This document shows, one piece after another, positions 38,984 to 51,086 of a stretch of 64,000 nt of DNA. The stretch's first letter is position 1; each line of letters opens with the position of its first letter. The stretch is from the NCBI RefSeq assembly GCF_021134715.1, contig NC_060025.1:1674001-1738000 (forward strand), written 5' to 3'. The stretch comes from Daphnia pulex (Eukaryota > Arthropoda > Branchiopoda > Diplostraca > Daphniidae). The notes beneath the pieces are model-generated. The model was not told where the DNA came from. It searched no databases and worked only from the letters and a program-made list of their open reading frames with translations. A program made the translations under genes and the position numbers.

Positions 38984-40440
38984 ATATGTTGAAAGGTTTG
39001 GTAACATAAATATTATAATAAACTGTTAAAAAACGAAGTTTTTACATACCTTTATGTTAATCGGTTAATCGAAATTAGTTGCAGTGGGTGGACACTGCTG
39101 CCGGACAGAGGAAATGCTGGGTAAATCAGAATGCACACATCAGAGTCTTCATGAAATGTAAGAGTCCTTCCGGCTGAAAGCAGAAACGATTGAAGGCTGA
39201 GTGAAGGCCAGCTGTTGAAGAGTGAATGCCAGCAGGCCGCCCAAGTAGACTGCGACTGCAAGTCCGCGATGACGGGAATGTATAACGACTCAACTCTCCG
39301 TCAAATATCGGTCACAGTTGAAAAGTGTTGCCGGAGCCGTCGGTGTATCTTAAAAATTTGCAATAGTCCTGGTTCGAATTGCACAGCATAATCACGGGAT
39401 CGATCAGAATTTGCATGATGTTTGAACGTATTGCGTTCATGCATAATAAGATCATGGCGCTCTTGCATTGCACGCATATTAGGCCTACATGATTTGGTGA
39501 ATGAGTCCTGTTTGGGACACGCTTTTATCATAACGACTCGCAACCTACAAGTAAAAAAAGGTAGCGTGACAACTTTATCGTCTAGAAATCTCATATCTGT
39601 GTAACTCTTTTTCTCGAAACCAACTGATTAAGAATTAACGACAATGCATAGCGATACGTACCTCAGATTTGCGATGCTAATCATATTGTTTGAATGCTCT
39701 GCAACCAAGATCAGAATTGATTCGCGCGGGGCTCTCCTATAGGAACATGTGGCGAAATTAATTACTCTGAAGAAGTTGTCGATTCACAATGCAAATAACT
39801 TGGCGAGCGTGTGGAATAGTTTACTCGTTGACAAAATGATAAATCTATTGTGTGACATTGGTAAAAGATGGTAGTAGTTACAAACAAGTTTAAACCAGCA
39901 GATTTAGTTCGACACAATTGCCTTACCTCCCCTCGTTTTATTGCAGCATTTGCATAAATAATGAAGAGCACAGAAAATGCCATGATTACTAAGCAGTTGA
40001 AATACCTGCTCCTTAAAGAAAAGGGGCTTGACAAGTCCGACGAAGTCCGTTACGTGTAAAAGGAAAAAAATAACTTGAGTTTTACCCATTCTATTCAAGG
40101 GATTTATAATTACGAAAATAAAATTATCTATCTAATCTGATTTACGACGGAATTATGATTCCGAAAGAGGATTAAGCGGTCAGATTATCAGGCAGAGAAA
40201 GCCCTCCCCACACTCTATGCCTTAATTATGAGCCTTTCGAGCAAGGCAGCTATTTCTGGTGGAACATAAACGAGTTTCTTAACTCTTGTTTGTCGTACAA
40301 GCAAATATGCGCAATGCGTCAAAGGTCCAGGAACTTTTATTGCGCATTTCACTTACGTATAGCTTTAGTTGTCCTAGAGAATTTAAAAATAGCAGTCCTT
40401 AATCCCAAAACGTTGCACCACGCCCACGATAACATAATTA
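38984..40440. other. Spacer with unassigned minus-strand open frames
   Basis: Minus-strand frames at about 39301-39594 (97 codons, preceded by an acceptor-like CTTGTAG) and 39762-40098 look mildly protein-like. I could not join them into a gene or recognise a family. Confidence 0.35.
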
Positions 40441-40448
40441 TATAAATA
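40441..40448 (+). promoter_or_regulatory. TATA box of chitin-binding gene 1
   Basis: TATAAATA lies about 200 bases before the start codon. A 5' untranslated exon probably ends in the donor-like CAAG|GTAAGC near 40514, with an intron before the coding exon. Confidence 0.5.
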
Positions 40449-40637
40449 GGGTCCTAAACGAACTATTGCATACATACCACACTTTCCTTTTGCTTCCTGT
40501 GTAAGTCTCGTCAAGGTAAGCCAATCGCTTAAAATTCATTAAAAATTCATTTAATCGTATAATAAACCAAGGTTTGATAGGAATGTTGTAACAAGTATCC
40601 TATCATAATTTCTTTTGTTAATAGGATAACTTCAAAA

Positions 40638-40988
40638 ATGAAAATCACGTTACCGTTTGCTTTCATTTTGTTCGCTGTACTCATGGCTGCAGTGCCAGGA
40701 TCTCTTGGAGCTCCTGAAGGAACCTGCCCAGAAATTGATGTCACAACAGTTTACTTGCCGGACGATGCGCGCTGCGAGTATGAACAAATTTCAAATTAAC
40801 ATTATTTAGCACTCACTTAATTAATTACTAATGAGATATACTGTATGTCACCATTGTAACCTTTCAGGTGGTTTTACATCTGCTCTAACGGCAATCCAGT
40901 GCGCCAATCCTGTCCACCCGGAATGGATTGGAACCGATCCTACAACATCTGCGATTATCCCGGTAATGCAAATTGCCCCTTCAATTAG
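40638..40988 (+). CDS. Small secreted chitin-binding (CBM14/peritrophin-A) protein 1
   Basis: Two exons (40638-40777, 40868-40988) join in phase to 86 aa. A signal peptide (about residues 1-25, ending near GSLGAP) precedes a single domain with the six-cysteine spacing of CBM14. Key parts are TCPEID, CEWFYICSNG, SCPPGMDWN and CDYP followed by the last Cys. The split falls after the second base of the codon following TGC-, exactly as in the two related genes. Such domains bind chitin in peritrophic matrix or cuticle. A single domain with no other module suggests a soluble chitin ligand; its tissue is unknown. Confidence 0.88.
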
Positions 40989-41750
40989 TCGTCGTCTCCT
41001 CGTCGTACAAGAATTCTGCTGGGTGCAATCAAAAAGAGGTTTCAGAATCATCGTTAATCATATTAATTTTCAATAATAAATCAGAAGAACAAGAATGCCA
41101 TGCCATGAAATTATAGGAACAATTAAATTTCTATGGCTGTCGTTAAAAAAAATTAATAAATAAAAAAACATTGTAACCATAGTCTATACTGAAAATATTT
41201 CTTCGACGAAAAAAGAGCTTTAATTAATTGTTATGATTTTTTTTTAAAATATGGAACCGCCTAATGGCTTTGTTGTGCAATAAAACGTATAAATAACGGA
41301 ATTTGATTACAAACTATTTCTATTTGCTAGTAAATATTAAATGGAGTGTAAGAAAATAGCAAGAGTAAGAGAATGCTTAAGTCAAATGCATAAGGGCAAC
41401 TTATAGCTATTTCGAATAAAAACGTAGGTTACACAACCCGGGGATTCCCATTTGTGGTTTAATCTCGGGTGGTGAAATCATTGCACTACGCAGGAGCAAC
41501 GGGAGCTTTCGAAAAGTAAACTAAATTTGACTGCCACACCGTAACCTAAAACCGTTTAGATACAAAGTGTACTGTCGTGCTTTGTCAGTTTGCTCTGGAA
41601 ATACAAACAGGCGCTTGACCTTTAAAAAGAGATCTGATAAAAATAAATCGAGCATAATATCGCCTACTTCTGTCGTCATGCAAGGGATTCAAAATTGTAA
41701 ATGTTTTTAAATAAACAGAAGTTTGGGATGGATTTCTGATAAGGATCATA
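40989..41750. other. Spacer between chitin-binding genes 1 and 2
   Basis: AT-rich sequence without a supported gene. A TATAAATT at 41751-41758 marks the promoter of the next gene. Confidence 0.5.
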
Positions 41751-41929
41751 TATAAATTGGGACTGAATAGTCAATCGAGTCACTCACTGCTCCAATCCGA
41801 CAGGTAGGTCTAAACATGTCTCTTATTGATCTTGATACTAATGCTAACTGTAATAATTAATAATTATCTTATTCTTTTTAATCGATGCTGAAGTATCCGG
41901 TCGCATCAAGCAAATAGAACTTTTTAACT

Positions 41930-42284
41930 ATGAAAAGCACATCACTACCTTTGGTTTTCTTGGCCGTGTTGCTTGCGGTTAGTCTGCCAGGATCGACTGC
42001 GGTTCCTGTAGGAACTTGTCCGTCAGTTGATGGACCGAATCCAGTTTACTTGACAGACTCTGTTAGATGCGAGTATGTAGCCTACAAATATTGAAAATTA
42101 TGCGATAACCAAATTCTGATTTTTATTTACCTCAAACCTTAGTGTGTTTTATGAATGCAGCAACGGATATGCGAATGAAAAGATTTGCCCAAACAACCCT
42201 TACGCAAATCCGCCCGCAAATTTGCACTGGAACAAAGCCTTGAGCGTCTGTGATTTTCCACAAAATGCTAATTGCTCTCTATAA
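41930..42284 (+). CDS. Small secreted chitin-binding (CBM14) protein 2
   Basis: Two exons (41930-42072, 42143-42284) join in phase to 94 aa. A signal peptide (MKSTSLPLVFLAVLLAVSLP onward) leads into the domain. Its landmarks are GTCPSVDG, RCDVFYECSNG, ICPNN, LHWNKALSVCDFPQNANC. Compared with gene 1, several residues are added between the fourth and fifth cysteines. The TATA box (41751-41758) lies about 170 bases upstream. Intron position and phase are shared with genes 1 and 3, so the three are tandem duplicates. Confidence 0.9.
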
Positions 42285-43549
42285 TAAACAATAGAGAAAT
42301 TGGTTTTTTGGATTATGTTAGACTGTGGGACGCTGAATCGGGATCGTTGAATGTAAAACATATTTTAAGTAAAACCAAAGTATTGGAACTGTACCAAAAA
42401 GAAAATGACAAACCTTTTAACTGCTTTAATACAATTTAACCACCAGCAAAACCTTCTGAAAACTTTAAGTAGGATCGGCGTATTTGGCAATTGACAACTC
42501 GAAAAATTAAGATATGAGACAGAAAGATAAAAGCTACGTATTAGCCATCCACATTTTTAGACCGTGAAGTCGAATTGTGCAAGGTATCTTTGTAATTAAC
42601 CAGCTCCTGATGACAGCCCTATCATGACACCGTTAATTTCAGGGGAAAAAAATGAAATAAAAAAAAATTAAAAGATAGAATAGTAGATGCACACATCAAC
42701 ATTACCCCTAGATAGCATGAATACATTTTTACTTAATTTTGAGGTATAAGATAAGATGACTTTCTGATTAGCAGGCAAAGAGCAAAGGGCATTCGTACTT
42801 GGCAGTGGAGGGAAAGATTCTGAGTTTTTCAAGAAAATTGTGGGAAATTTGTTCATTTAAACTGCACACAAATTAACAACAAACATTGATTTCTTATTTA
42901 ATTATAGCTGACCAACAATTTGAATAGAGATAGCATAACTTACGTCTGGTGGTTATTTTCGAAACAGGATCTAGACCACATTCACTCACAATCTAGTATA
43001 AAATCCTTTGTTGTGCACCCAGGTGTGCCATAGATTTTGAATTCAGAAACAGACCACTATTGGCACTACTTCAACAGCTAAAAAAAGCTTCTATAATAAA
43101 GTATAACGAGAATAAAGATACATCACGAGAAAACCAAAACGCACACCTGTAAAATTTTCCAAACAAACCTTTATAAAGTTCATCATTTTGGACATTTTCG
43201 GAATGAAATTTTAATCGCATAAATATGCAAACCTTAATTTGATTTAAAATTAGTATGAAGTTAATGAGGATGAGACCTATTACGAAAACCTATTAAGCTA
43301 ATGCACCGCGTGGCGAATTCGATTTCGTGATATTCTTATTTAGCAGACGATCCAATTTCACCAGTTTATTCAATCAACAAAACAAAACTTTGGTTGCCAA
43401 ATTGTATTTTTTAAAGATATTTCATATGTTATTTTTCAATTTTTTTTATTTTTTTTGTTATTTACCCTGTATCCAAAACTATATTTGTTCTGGGTGCTAC
43501 TTTAATCAGTGCATTGCATATTGAATGGTAACATATTTTCTGGTTTTCT
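42285..43549. other. AT-rich spacer, no gene seen
   Basis: There is no supported exon. Poly-A/T runs occur, and the sequence just before globin 1 shows similarity to that before globin 2 (for example TTGCCAAATTGTATTTTT at about 43396 and 48950). Confidence 0.5.
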
Positions 43550-44206
43550 TCAAGCATTAGCCTCGACGACTGTGTTGATGCCTTGCATGGTGGCCGTCCA
43601 GGCTTGTTTAGCATCCGGAGTAAAAGCGGCTCCAAGATTGGCAGCCAAGAAATCCACCAACACTTTGGCCAAGTTCTGTTGTGATCCAGTTGAAAACAAA
43701 GACAATTAAGGCTACATTTCAATTATCGTAGCAAATTTCCATTTTTAAATACTCACGTCAAAATGGGTGCGAGTTGTTCCGCGATTCTTGTGCTGCTTGG
43801 CCAATTCAACCAATTGAGCGTTCAGACCATCCGGGTTGCTCATACCGTCGATGAGTTCCGACAATTTGGTCAGGACATTGACAGACAGGGTCTGATTGAG
43901 CGAAATATTCAATTCAAATTAAATTTCTCTTATTATTGTAGGATCCAGTGCACTTACCTTGAGGGCAGCATTGTTCAACAGCTCGCCGGCTGGAACATTG
44001 GCAATGGTCGGGAACATGGGCTGGTATTCCGGATGAGCAGTCAACAGTCTATTTTCAAAGTCGATATTATTTAACTGCTTTAAATTTGATTCGGATTTGA
44101 ACACTTACGCTACGTAGAATTTGGGTGCGTGAGTGTTAAGGTCCGCCTTGACGATGGCCCAGGTGCTTTGAACGGCAGCGACATTGACTGACTTGAGGAC
44201 GTCCAT
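43550..44206 (-). CDS. Single-domain intracellular globin, copy 1
   Basis: Four exons (44109-44206, 43958-44048, 43757-43891, 43550-43675) join in phase to 149 aa. Globin landmarks are W16 in STWAIV, HPEYQPMF with F45 as the CD1 phenylalanine, and AKQHKNRG with H97 as the proximal F8 heme ligand. There is no signal peptide, unlike the secreted two-domain haemoglobins of Daphnia. No histidine occurs between H38 and H97, so the distal E7 histidine is absent; Asn58 or Asn59 lies near that place. Introns at codon 33 (phase 2) and after codon 108 fit the classic B and G helix positions; a third sits after K63 in the E helix. A globin of this type could buffer oxygen, transfer electrons or handle NO. 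Confidence 0.93.
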
Positions 44207-44600
44207 TGTATGATTTTGAGGTGGGATACTGTATGATTCATTTAATTTAAAAGTGTTTAATCGGAAGCTGTTAAAAAAAATTAGTAAATTGTGATTATAG
44301 CATTATAAATTTGGCAACAGGCATGCAAAGCTGATTTTTGAAATTAGGATTATAGTTGGAATTATAGTAAAGAATTAGACTAATAGTATTAGAATTAGTA
44401 GAGATGTAAGCTCGCTATCAACTCACTGCTTCTTGTTTGCTCGCTGTGCTTTGCGAAGATTGAGTGATGGCCATGACGGACAAACTCGCTGTTTTTATAT
44501 AGGCCTTCCTTCCATCTTCATTCAAGACGCGACGAGGGAGGGGCTGCTGCCATCGTGTGACGCATAAAAGAACGCGCAACAAGTCACGTAGGCAATAGTA
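44207..44600 (-). promoter_or_regulatory. Globin 1 leader and promoter
   Basis: On the minus strand TATATAAAAA (plus positions 44492-44501) gives a start near 44470. A non-coding exon probably ends at GAAGCA|GTGAGT, and the next begins at ATACAG|TATCCC before the ATG. TACGTG (CACGTA at 44585-44590 on plus) is a hypoxia-response-type core. The leader contains an upstream ATG in the TATA-proximal exon that is not in frame with the globin. Confidence 0.6.
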
Positions 44601-44689
44601 ATTCCCTTATTCCGGTCACGCGTGACTGCATCGGCAAAAGGCGAATATGAATGTCGCATGCCGGATTGATGCAGACTCGTGTGTTGGCT

Positions 44690-44985
44690 ACCGCACGATC
44701 ATGCGCGACTCGGAAAAGAGGCTATAGGTGTGTCTTTTTCAAAACAGTCAAGTAAATGGTCTGAAAACGGCTTGTTCTACAATACTAACGATACTGCTCC
44801 TTTCACTTGCCAAAAATACGGCGGAAACTTGGCCGCTTACCTGAAACAATTCGACAGCACGGGAAGTTATCACGCCCGCCAACCAGACACCGCTAGACAG
44901 CAGGAATCAGCTGATATAATCGCTTCATCATCTTTTGTCTCTCCACAGTGCATCCATTGGCACTCGACGTATTCCTGTCACAAGT
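44690..44985 (+). pseudogene. Possible isolated exon fragment (C-type-lectin-like)
   Basis: A frame open to 44985 has an acceptor-like TTTTCAAAACAG before it. It contains FTCQKYGGNLAAYL, which recalls the CxxxGGxLA start of C-type lectin domains. No partner exons, WND-type motif or later cysteines were found. I treat it as a stray or decayed exon; a chance frame is possible. Confidence 0.25.
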
Positions 44986-44990
44986 AACAT

Positions 44991-46279
44991 CACGACTAAA
45001 ATAAAAACACGGCTAGAATCTTTTGTTTTCTGCTTAAACAATTAAACCAAATTCATTTTCAAAATTATACCTTAAAAAAAAGAAAAATGGAATCGGCTAA
45101 CTGTTGATATTCGCTGATTGTTTGTGTAAAATCCGGAACGGCGTTGAAAAATAAAATTCGTGAAAATCCGTGATTGATTTCGCCACACCTAATGGAATTT
45201 GAAAATGTATTCATGTCAATTTCGTATAAATTTACAATCCTTGACAGGATAAAACATTGCAATTCATTCATCAACGGGTACACAGATTAATAGGAACTAT
45301 TAACAGATCGTTCGGTGTCTTTGATTCAACTAAAAATTCGAAATGTTAATCTAATCGAAAACTAACCAATTCCATAAACATTCCTGCTCGGAGGCATCAT
45401 GACGTCCGACAAGAAAAAAGGAATCCATTCAAGAGACACATAAGCAACGCGGCTGTACGGTCTAATCTATTTCAATTTACCCATTAGACCATTAGTCGAC
45501 TACTTGTATAGTGTCGACGGAAACGGAAATAACCCGCACGTGCGCAAGGAAAACGAGTTTCGACCTCCAAGTTGGGTGGGGGATGAAGCGGATAAGGAAG
45601 GCCGGCCGGAGCCGAACGTCTGCGCTGGACAAAAAAAAAAAAAAATTAGACTGACGGAGTAAATAGATTGACCAGCAGTTGCCGCTTGCTGTCCTGCCAG
45701 ACAGTTTGGCTCACGGATAATTGGTGCAGATGGTCAGTGCCTGGATGTTATTCCTCCAGGCGACCGCATGATCCGGATCCTTCATTGCAACTTAAGTTGT
45801 GGATGAGATTTGGAGAATAGCCCTATATCGATACAAGTGATCTCACTGGTTATTATCTTTCAAACTTATATAAATCGATAGAACGAGAGTGAAACCAAGA
45901 GAGCAAACACAAAACTGGAAACAAATAGCGTAACAATCTTTAAAAGGAATTACAAATATACCTTGCTGGGAGAGGAAACTGCTATAGTTTCGTAATCCGT
46001 CACTTTGTTATGTGGACTACTGCTATTTGTAAATGTCAAGATTGTTTAAGGATAACAGAAATGTGATGCCTGACCTTTCAAAAACGCATTTTCTAATCTC
46101 CATTTTTTTTTTTGTTGTTTAATTTAACAAAAAAAAAGTGAAAACAAAATCCGAACTTTGAGATGTGCCGAGGACAATGGGAATGACGTGATTAAGGGTA
46201 AATTGCTGACACCAACGCGGGGAATTCAAGGAGCAAAAATCCTCAAATAACTTAGCAAACTACAAAGATAACAATTGAA
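44991..46279. other. Spacer without a supported gene
   Basis: Contains poly-A/T runs (near 45632 and 46105) and short open frames without splice support. TATAAATT at 46280-46287 begins the next promoter. Confidence 0.5.
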
Positions 46280-46476
46280 TATAAATTCTGAACACAATGT
46301 CAGCCAAGAGCACAGTTATTCGCTGAACGTCAACCAGTTATAGCCTACAAGACTAAAACAAGGTAGTATTTTTCCCATCTAATATTTTATTCCTACGAAT
46401 AGTTAAGAGACACACGCAAATTAGCTAAAAAAAATTTCGGTCGTATTAAAATTGTTGTTGATGAAAAATTAGAAAA

Positions 46477-46870
46477 ATGAAAACCTCGTCGATTTCTTTG
46501 GTGTTCCTGTTTTGCGCTGTACTGGTGGCTAAATTGCCAGGATCGGCAGGAGATCCCGTAGGATCATGCCCTGCAGTGGACGGATCCATCCCAGTTTACT
46601 TGTCGGATTCCGTGAGCTGCGAGTATGTTGAAATTCAATCTAATTTAAAATCAAATTGTTTTTGTTTGTTTTTTCTAATTTACCCTTGTTGATGATTAAT
46701 CGGTTTGATTTTTGGTTTGATCGTTCAGGATATTTTACGAATGCTCCCAAGGCATAGCTAACCAACAGTATTGCCCACCCAATCCTGACGATAGTGGAGC
46801 AACCAGATTGCACTTTAACAAAGCCCTGAACGTTTGTGACTATCCAGATCGCGCCAATTGCAATCTATAA
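46477..46870 (+). CDS. Small secreted chitin-binding (CBM14) protein 3
   Basis: Two exons (46477-46622, 46729-46870) join in phase to 95 aa. A signal peptide is followed by one CBM14 domain: GSCPAVDG, SCEIFYECSQG, YCPPN, LHFNKALNVCDYPDRANC. It is closer to protein 2 than to protein 1 in length and in the NKAL-VCD block. It lies between the two globins on the opposite strand, so the globin duplication may have involved this neighbourhood. TATAAATT at 46280-46287 is its likely core promoter. Confidence 0.9.
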
Positions 46871-49097
46871 ATTTGAAAAGAGACTCTACTTTCTATTTCC
46901 CCTGTGCTAAATGAGCTTTCGCTGGCAATTTAGCAATGGCAATTCTTTTTTATTAATTTAAAAAAACGTACAGTATATCTTAATAGAAGCGCTATACTTC
47001 CTACTGCTGTACCTATCAATACAAACGCATATGGTATTCGAACATCGGCTCACATTTTCATTTCAAGCATTATTTGATCAGTTACTGATTAACGGCGGAG
47101 ATAGTTTATCGTCGAAGAAAATCAAAGTTCAATGCCTCGATAACTCGGTCAGAATGATAAATGGCACATTGCAATTCCAAGCGCGCGTGGCTAACACAAT
47201 CAGACTCTTGGTATAAAGACTAGATGTGGTGTGGCACTCACGGAGTCACGGGTAAATTGAGTCAAGTCGGGGAAATAATTGGGCGCATCCTGTTTGTTCA
47301 AACCACTTGTCTTAGACAAGCTTCTGCCCTTTTAAAAATCCAATTTCTAGCGCATACCGAGGAATAAAACACGTACCTGTGCGGTAGGAGTGAAAACTAA
47401 AATAATGTTTCAGGATCAGGAAACTAAATTTCGTTGTTAATTTCTCAGTGAAAAGTTTCGGTGGTGGTGGGGAAGTTCAACGAAGGTAATCTGTAAGAGA
47501 AAAATAAAAAGTTTGACAAGACAGACGAAAAAAATTAGAAACAAAATTCTATTAGTTAGTTTGGTTAATTTTGTTTTCAAATATGGTCTAACAGCTTCTA
47601 AAGTACATCTTGAAATCGAATGAGAATTTAACGGACACTTGCCATCACGCCTAATTAAAAAAAAAAAAACTGCCGAGTCACGAGTTCAAACCAACCCGCT
47701 ATTTTTCTTGATTCAAATATAGCTTACAACGCGTCTCCCATAACTATCTCGTCACTTTCGTAAACCAAGAAAACGTGGCCGGATAGATGGGTCATTGGGT
47801 AGAAAATGCGTATATCCGAGCTGAATGACTAAATTGGGGTATTGGAGGGAATTCCGAGTGCGATTCAGGCAATCACATTCTGAAGGCATCAACTGAAATC
47901 TCGGAGACAAGTTGGTATTGTAGTAACTTGAGACGATCGAGAAAGAGAAAAGATAATTGTCCATTTCCTGTTTGTTCAACCCTTAATTGACGAGAAGTTC
48001 GATCGCTGAAAATCACGTCCTCCATATCGAGATTGAACAGCGTGCGCCTATAGTCGAGATCTGAGGGTCAAAGAAAGGCATTCATGTCGAGGAATCTAAA
48101 TTTAGTTGGGTGGCGCGTGTACCTGCAAGTGAATCTATCCACATCGAGTCGTATCATGTTTTGAATCGTCTGAATATACAAAATTCTAAAAATTTTGTAA
48201 AAGTGCTACATCATTTCCTTGATATACAGTTACTTATCATCAACAAGATAAAGAAACATTATCGTGTCAGACTGACTAGCAAAATTCAGGGTTATTCAGA
48301 GTATTTGTTTCTTTATAGTGTGCACAACTGTTGGCACACTGAACGATGTCAGTGGATTATTAATGACATGTTGTTGGCATATTATCTTGGAAACAATTGC
48401 TAAGATTGAAGTTATTTAATAAAACATACCAAAACACTAACCTAGACAAGAGTACTGTTTAGGTTAAAGTGGAGATAACTTTTGACAGTGCTTTTGGCAG
48501 TAAGTTGACAGTATTCAAGGCAAACAAACCCAACTGATTTTTCTGTAAAAACCAGAATTCTTTTCGTCTGAGAAAAAAAATAATGGGCACATCATTAAGG
48601 TTGAAAGACTATCTTTAAAAGTGCCTTTGTCACGATAAATCTTAACAGATGAAACATACCAAACTTCCTGTAGTAGACTTGCTGTCGACTTGTCGAGTGC
48701 ACCCTTCGTTGGAAATAAGAATCATGGTATTGGATGGCAAATAGAGAATTGCTTACACTTCATGTCCTATTCAAAGGGAAACATTATTCCAATGGTTTTT
48801 TTTTTCTTTGTTTTTTTCTTTACCAGTTGATAATTCTGTACATTCAGTCACGATAGTCTAGCAGAAGTCACTGGGTGCAGGGTACTGGCTACTGGGTGAA
48901 AGGGAAACGGCCGCCAAAAGGGCCAAAAGAAAACAAACGAAAATAGTTGCCAAATTGTATTTTTGAAGAACGTTTCATTTTTGTTTTATTTACAGATGCC
49001 TGTATATCATTATAATTGTATATACCGATTGAATGGTAGTAAACAAAACACTAGGCCTACTTTCAAGGATTTAAATGCAATCATAGTATTCATTTAT
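46871..49097. other. Spacer with a possible decayed gene on the minus strand
   Basis: Minus-strand frames near 47880-48060 (containing YRRTLFNLDMEDVIFSDRTS after a pyrimidine-rich CCCTCAG) and near 47220-47330 (ending at a donor GTGAGT) look coding in part. Each is followed by the phrase TTGAACAAACAGG. They cannot be joined into a clean gene, and I do not recognise the family. Just before 49098, sequence resembles the region 3' of globin 1. Confidence 0.35.
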
Positions 49098-49755
49098 TCA
49101 AGCATTAGCCTCGACGACGGTGTTGATGCCTTGCATGGTGGCCGTCCAGGCTTGTTTAGCATCCGGAGTAAAAGCGGCTCCAAGATTGGCAGCCAAGAAA
49201 TCCACCAACACTTTGGCCAAGTTCTGTTGTGATCCAGTTGAAAACAAAAGACAATTAATGCTACATTTTAATTATTGTAGCAAATTTTCAATTTTAAATA
49301 CTCACGTCAAAATGGGTGCGAGTTGTTCCGCGATTCTTGTGCTGCTTGGCCAATTCAACCAATTGAGCGTTCAGACCATCCGGGTTGCTCATACCGTCGA
49401 TGAGTTCCGACAATTTGGTCAGGACATTGACAGACAGGGTCTGATTGTGTGAAATATTCAATTCAAATTAAATTTCTTTTATTATTGTACTATCCAGTGC
49501 ACTTACTTTGAGGGCAGCATTGTTCAACAGCTCGCTGGCTGGAACATTGGCAATGGTCGGGAACATGGGCTGGTATTCCGGATGAGCAGTCAACAGTCTA
49601 TTTTCAAAGTTAAGATGATTTAACTGCTTTAAATTTGATTCGGATTTGAACACTTACGCTACGTAGAATTTGGGTGCGTGAGTGTTGAGGTCCGCCTTGA
49701 CGATGGCCCAGGTGCTTTGAACGGCAGCGACATTGACTGACTTGAGAACGTCCAT
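49098..49755 (-). CDS. Single-domain intracellular globin, copy 2
   Basis: Four exons (49658-49755, 49507-49597, 49306-49440, 49098-49223) have the same lengths as in copy 1 and code 149 aa. The only residue change I see is Gly54 to Ser. Introns are also highly similar, with small substitutions, so this is a recent duplication in the same orientation about 5.5 kb apart. The proximal H97 and F45 are kept, and the distal histidine is again absent. The gene has its own promoter, which differs from copy 1 outside short motifs. That suggests equal proteins with different expression. Confidence 0.93.
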
Positions 49756-50095
49756 TTTATGATTTTCAGGCGGATACTGCGGAATTAATTGAGTTCACAT
49801 TAATTCAGAAACTATACCCCAATAATAACTGTAATTCAATCAAACTGAATTTCGGTTGAGAAATGAATATCTAGTGAAACTGCAATGTCGGATTCGCAAA
49901 GCCGACTTTCTATTATTCTATTACTCACCGGCTAGTTTTGGGCTGGGCAAAATTTGACTGTTGACTGATGGAAAGTGATGAGGAAGCCGGGTCTTAAATA
50001 GGGCGCTCCGCTTCCCACTATTTCTCCAGTGGGAGGGTTGGTGCACATGTGAATGAAAGCGCATGCAGTCGGAGTCACGTAGGCACGTGACGATC
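49756..50095 (-). promoter_or_regulatory. Globin 2 leader and promoter with ACGTG motifs
   Basis: On the minus strand TATTTAAG near 49996-50003 serves as TATA, followed by an ATCAGTC initiator near 49965. A non-coding first exon ends at AGCCG|GTGAGT and the second starts at CCGCAG|TATCCG before ATG. Upstream, CACGTA (50076-50081) and CACGTG (50084-50089) are hypoxia-response or E-box type sites, with a CCAAT box nearby. The phrase AGTCACGTAGG is shared with copy 1. Confidence 0.6.
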
Positions 50096-51086
50096 GTCAG
50101 CCAATAGCGAGCCAGTTAAGAAGTTGGCCCTTTTTCGCAGTCATGCGCCAGCAGAGACACAAGGGACTATAGGTCCTCTCCTTTTTTTAAATTTCCAGGA
50201 ATTCAAAATGAATAATGGCGCCTTTTTTTTCAAATTTTAAAACCGCTTATTTTACAACAATATTGATGGTGGGGTTTTGCTTTTCATCTGCCAACAATGC
50301 GCGACAGGGGGTGGTGGGGGGGGGGGGGGGGAGGAAAATGTTGTTGGCCTGACCGTCAGACCGAAACTCGTGCAGATACCTATAACTAGGCTGCGGCTGC
50401 TTCTACGTGAAGTGCAACACGTATACCATCAGGTATATTGGCTTATCGCCCTATTCATTCCGTGCTGGGGCCATTGTTCGAGCCGGATAGGAGTGGAGTA
50501 GACAGAAGAAAATCAACAGCCGAGTCATGCTTCCTTTAATTCTCCCTGTCTAGAGCGACTCCGTTTCTTTTATAAGATGATGGGATGATGTTGAAAACCG
50601 AGAAATGTCAAGGCAATGTTTTATATTACGCCGGTATAGCCGGGCAAAGGCAGTCTAAATCTCCTTTAAATGACTTTCATCCCTCTTGGTTACTCGTTGA
50701 AGGACACACTCCATCAAGGAAACTGGACGAGGGGAGATTTTTCCAAGTCAATTGTCTATTATAATATAGCCCTCGCTTCGATGGTATTATATCTTTCGTT
50801 TTTTTTTTTCTTTTTTCGATGGGAAACAATTGAAATCTTTTGTAGAAAATTTATTTCGTTCAAGTTTGAAACAAAAAAACCGGGAAATCAATTTCGGTTA
50901 CAATAGTGAAATGCATCAGCCGCGGTTTTTCCGGTGGTGAAATAAATAAAATATCAATACCCGTCATGTATAATTGTCACACGTTGATAGTGTGACAACT
51001 GACAAGCGATCTTGATAGCGATATGTTATTACGTGTGCGGTCGAAATGTATAGGGCTGTTATACGCCGAATGGATGGGCGGATTAT
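50096..51086. other. Spacer with a poly-G tract
   Basis: A G-rich run lies near 50309-50332 (about 17 consecutive G). No supported exon. Confidence 0.5.

Noticed and set aside
50309-50332. Poly-G tract as a possible functional G-quadruplex
   Set aside because: It is an isolated homopolymer in spacer DNA without nearby genes on the relevant strand; length may also be a sequencing artefact.
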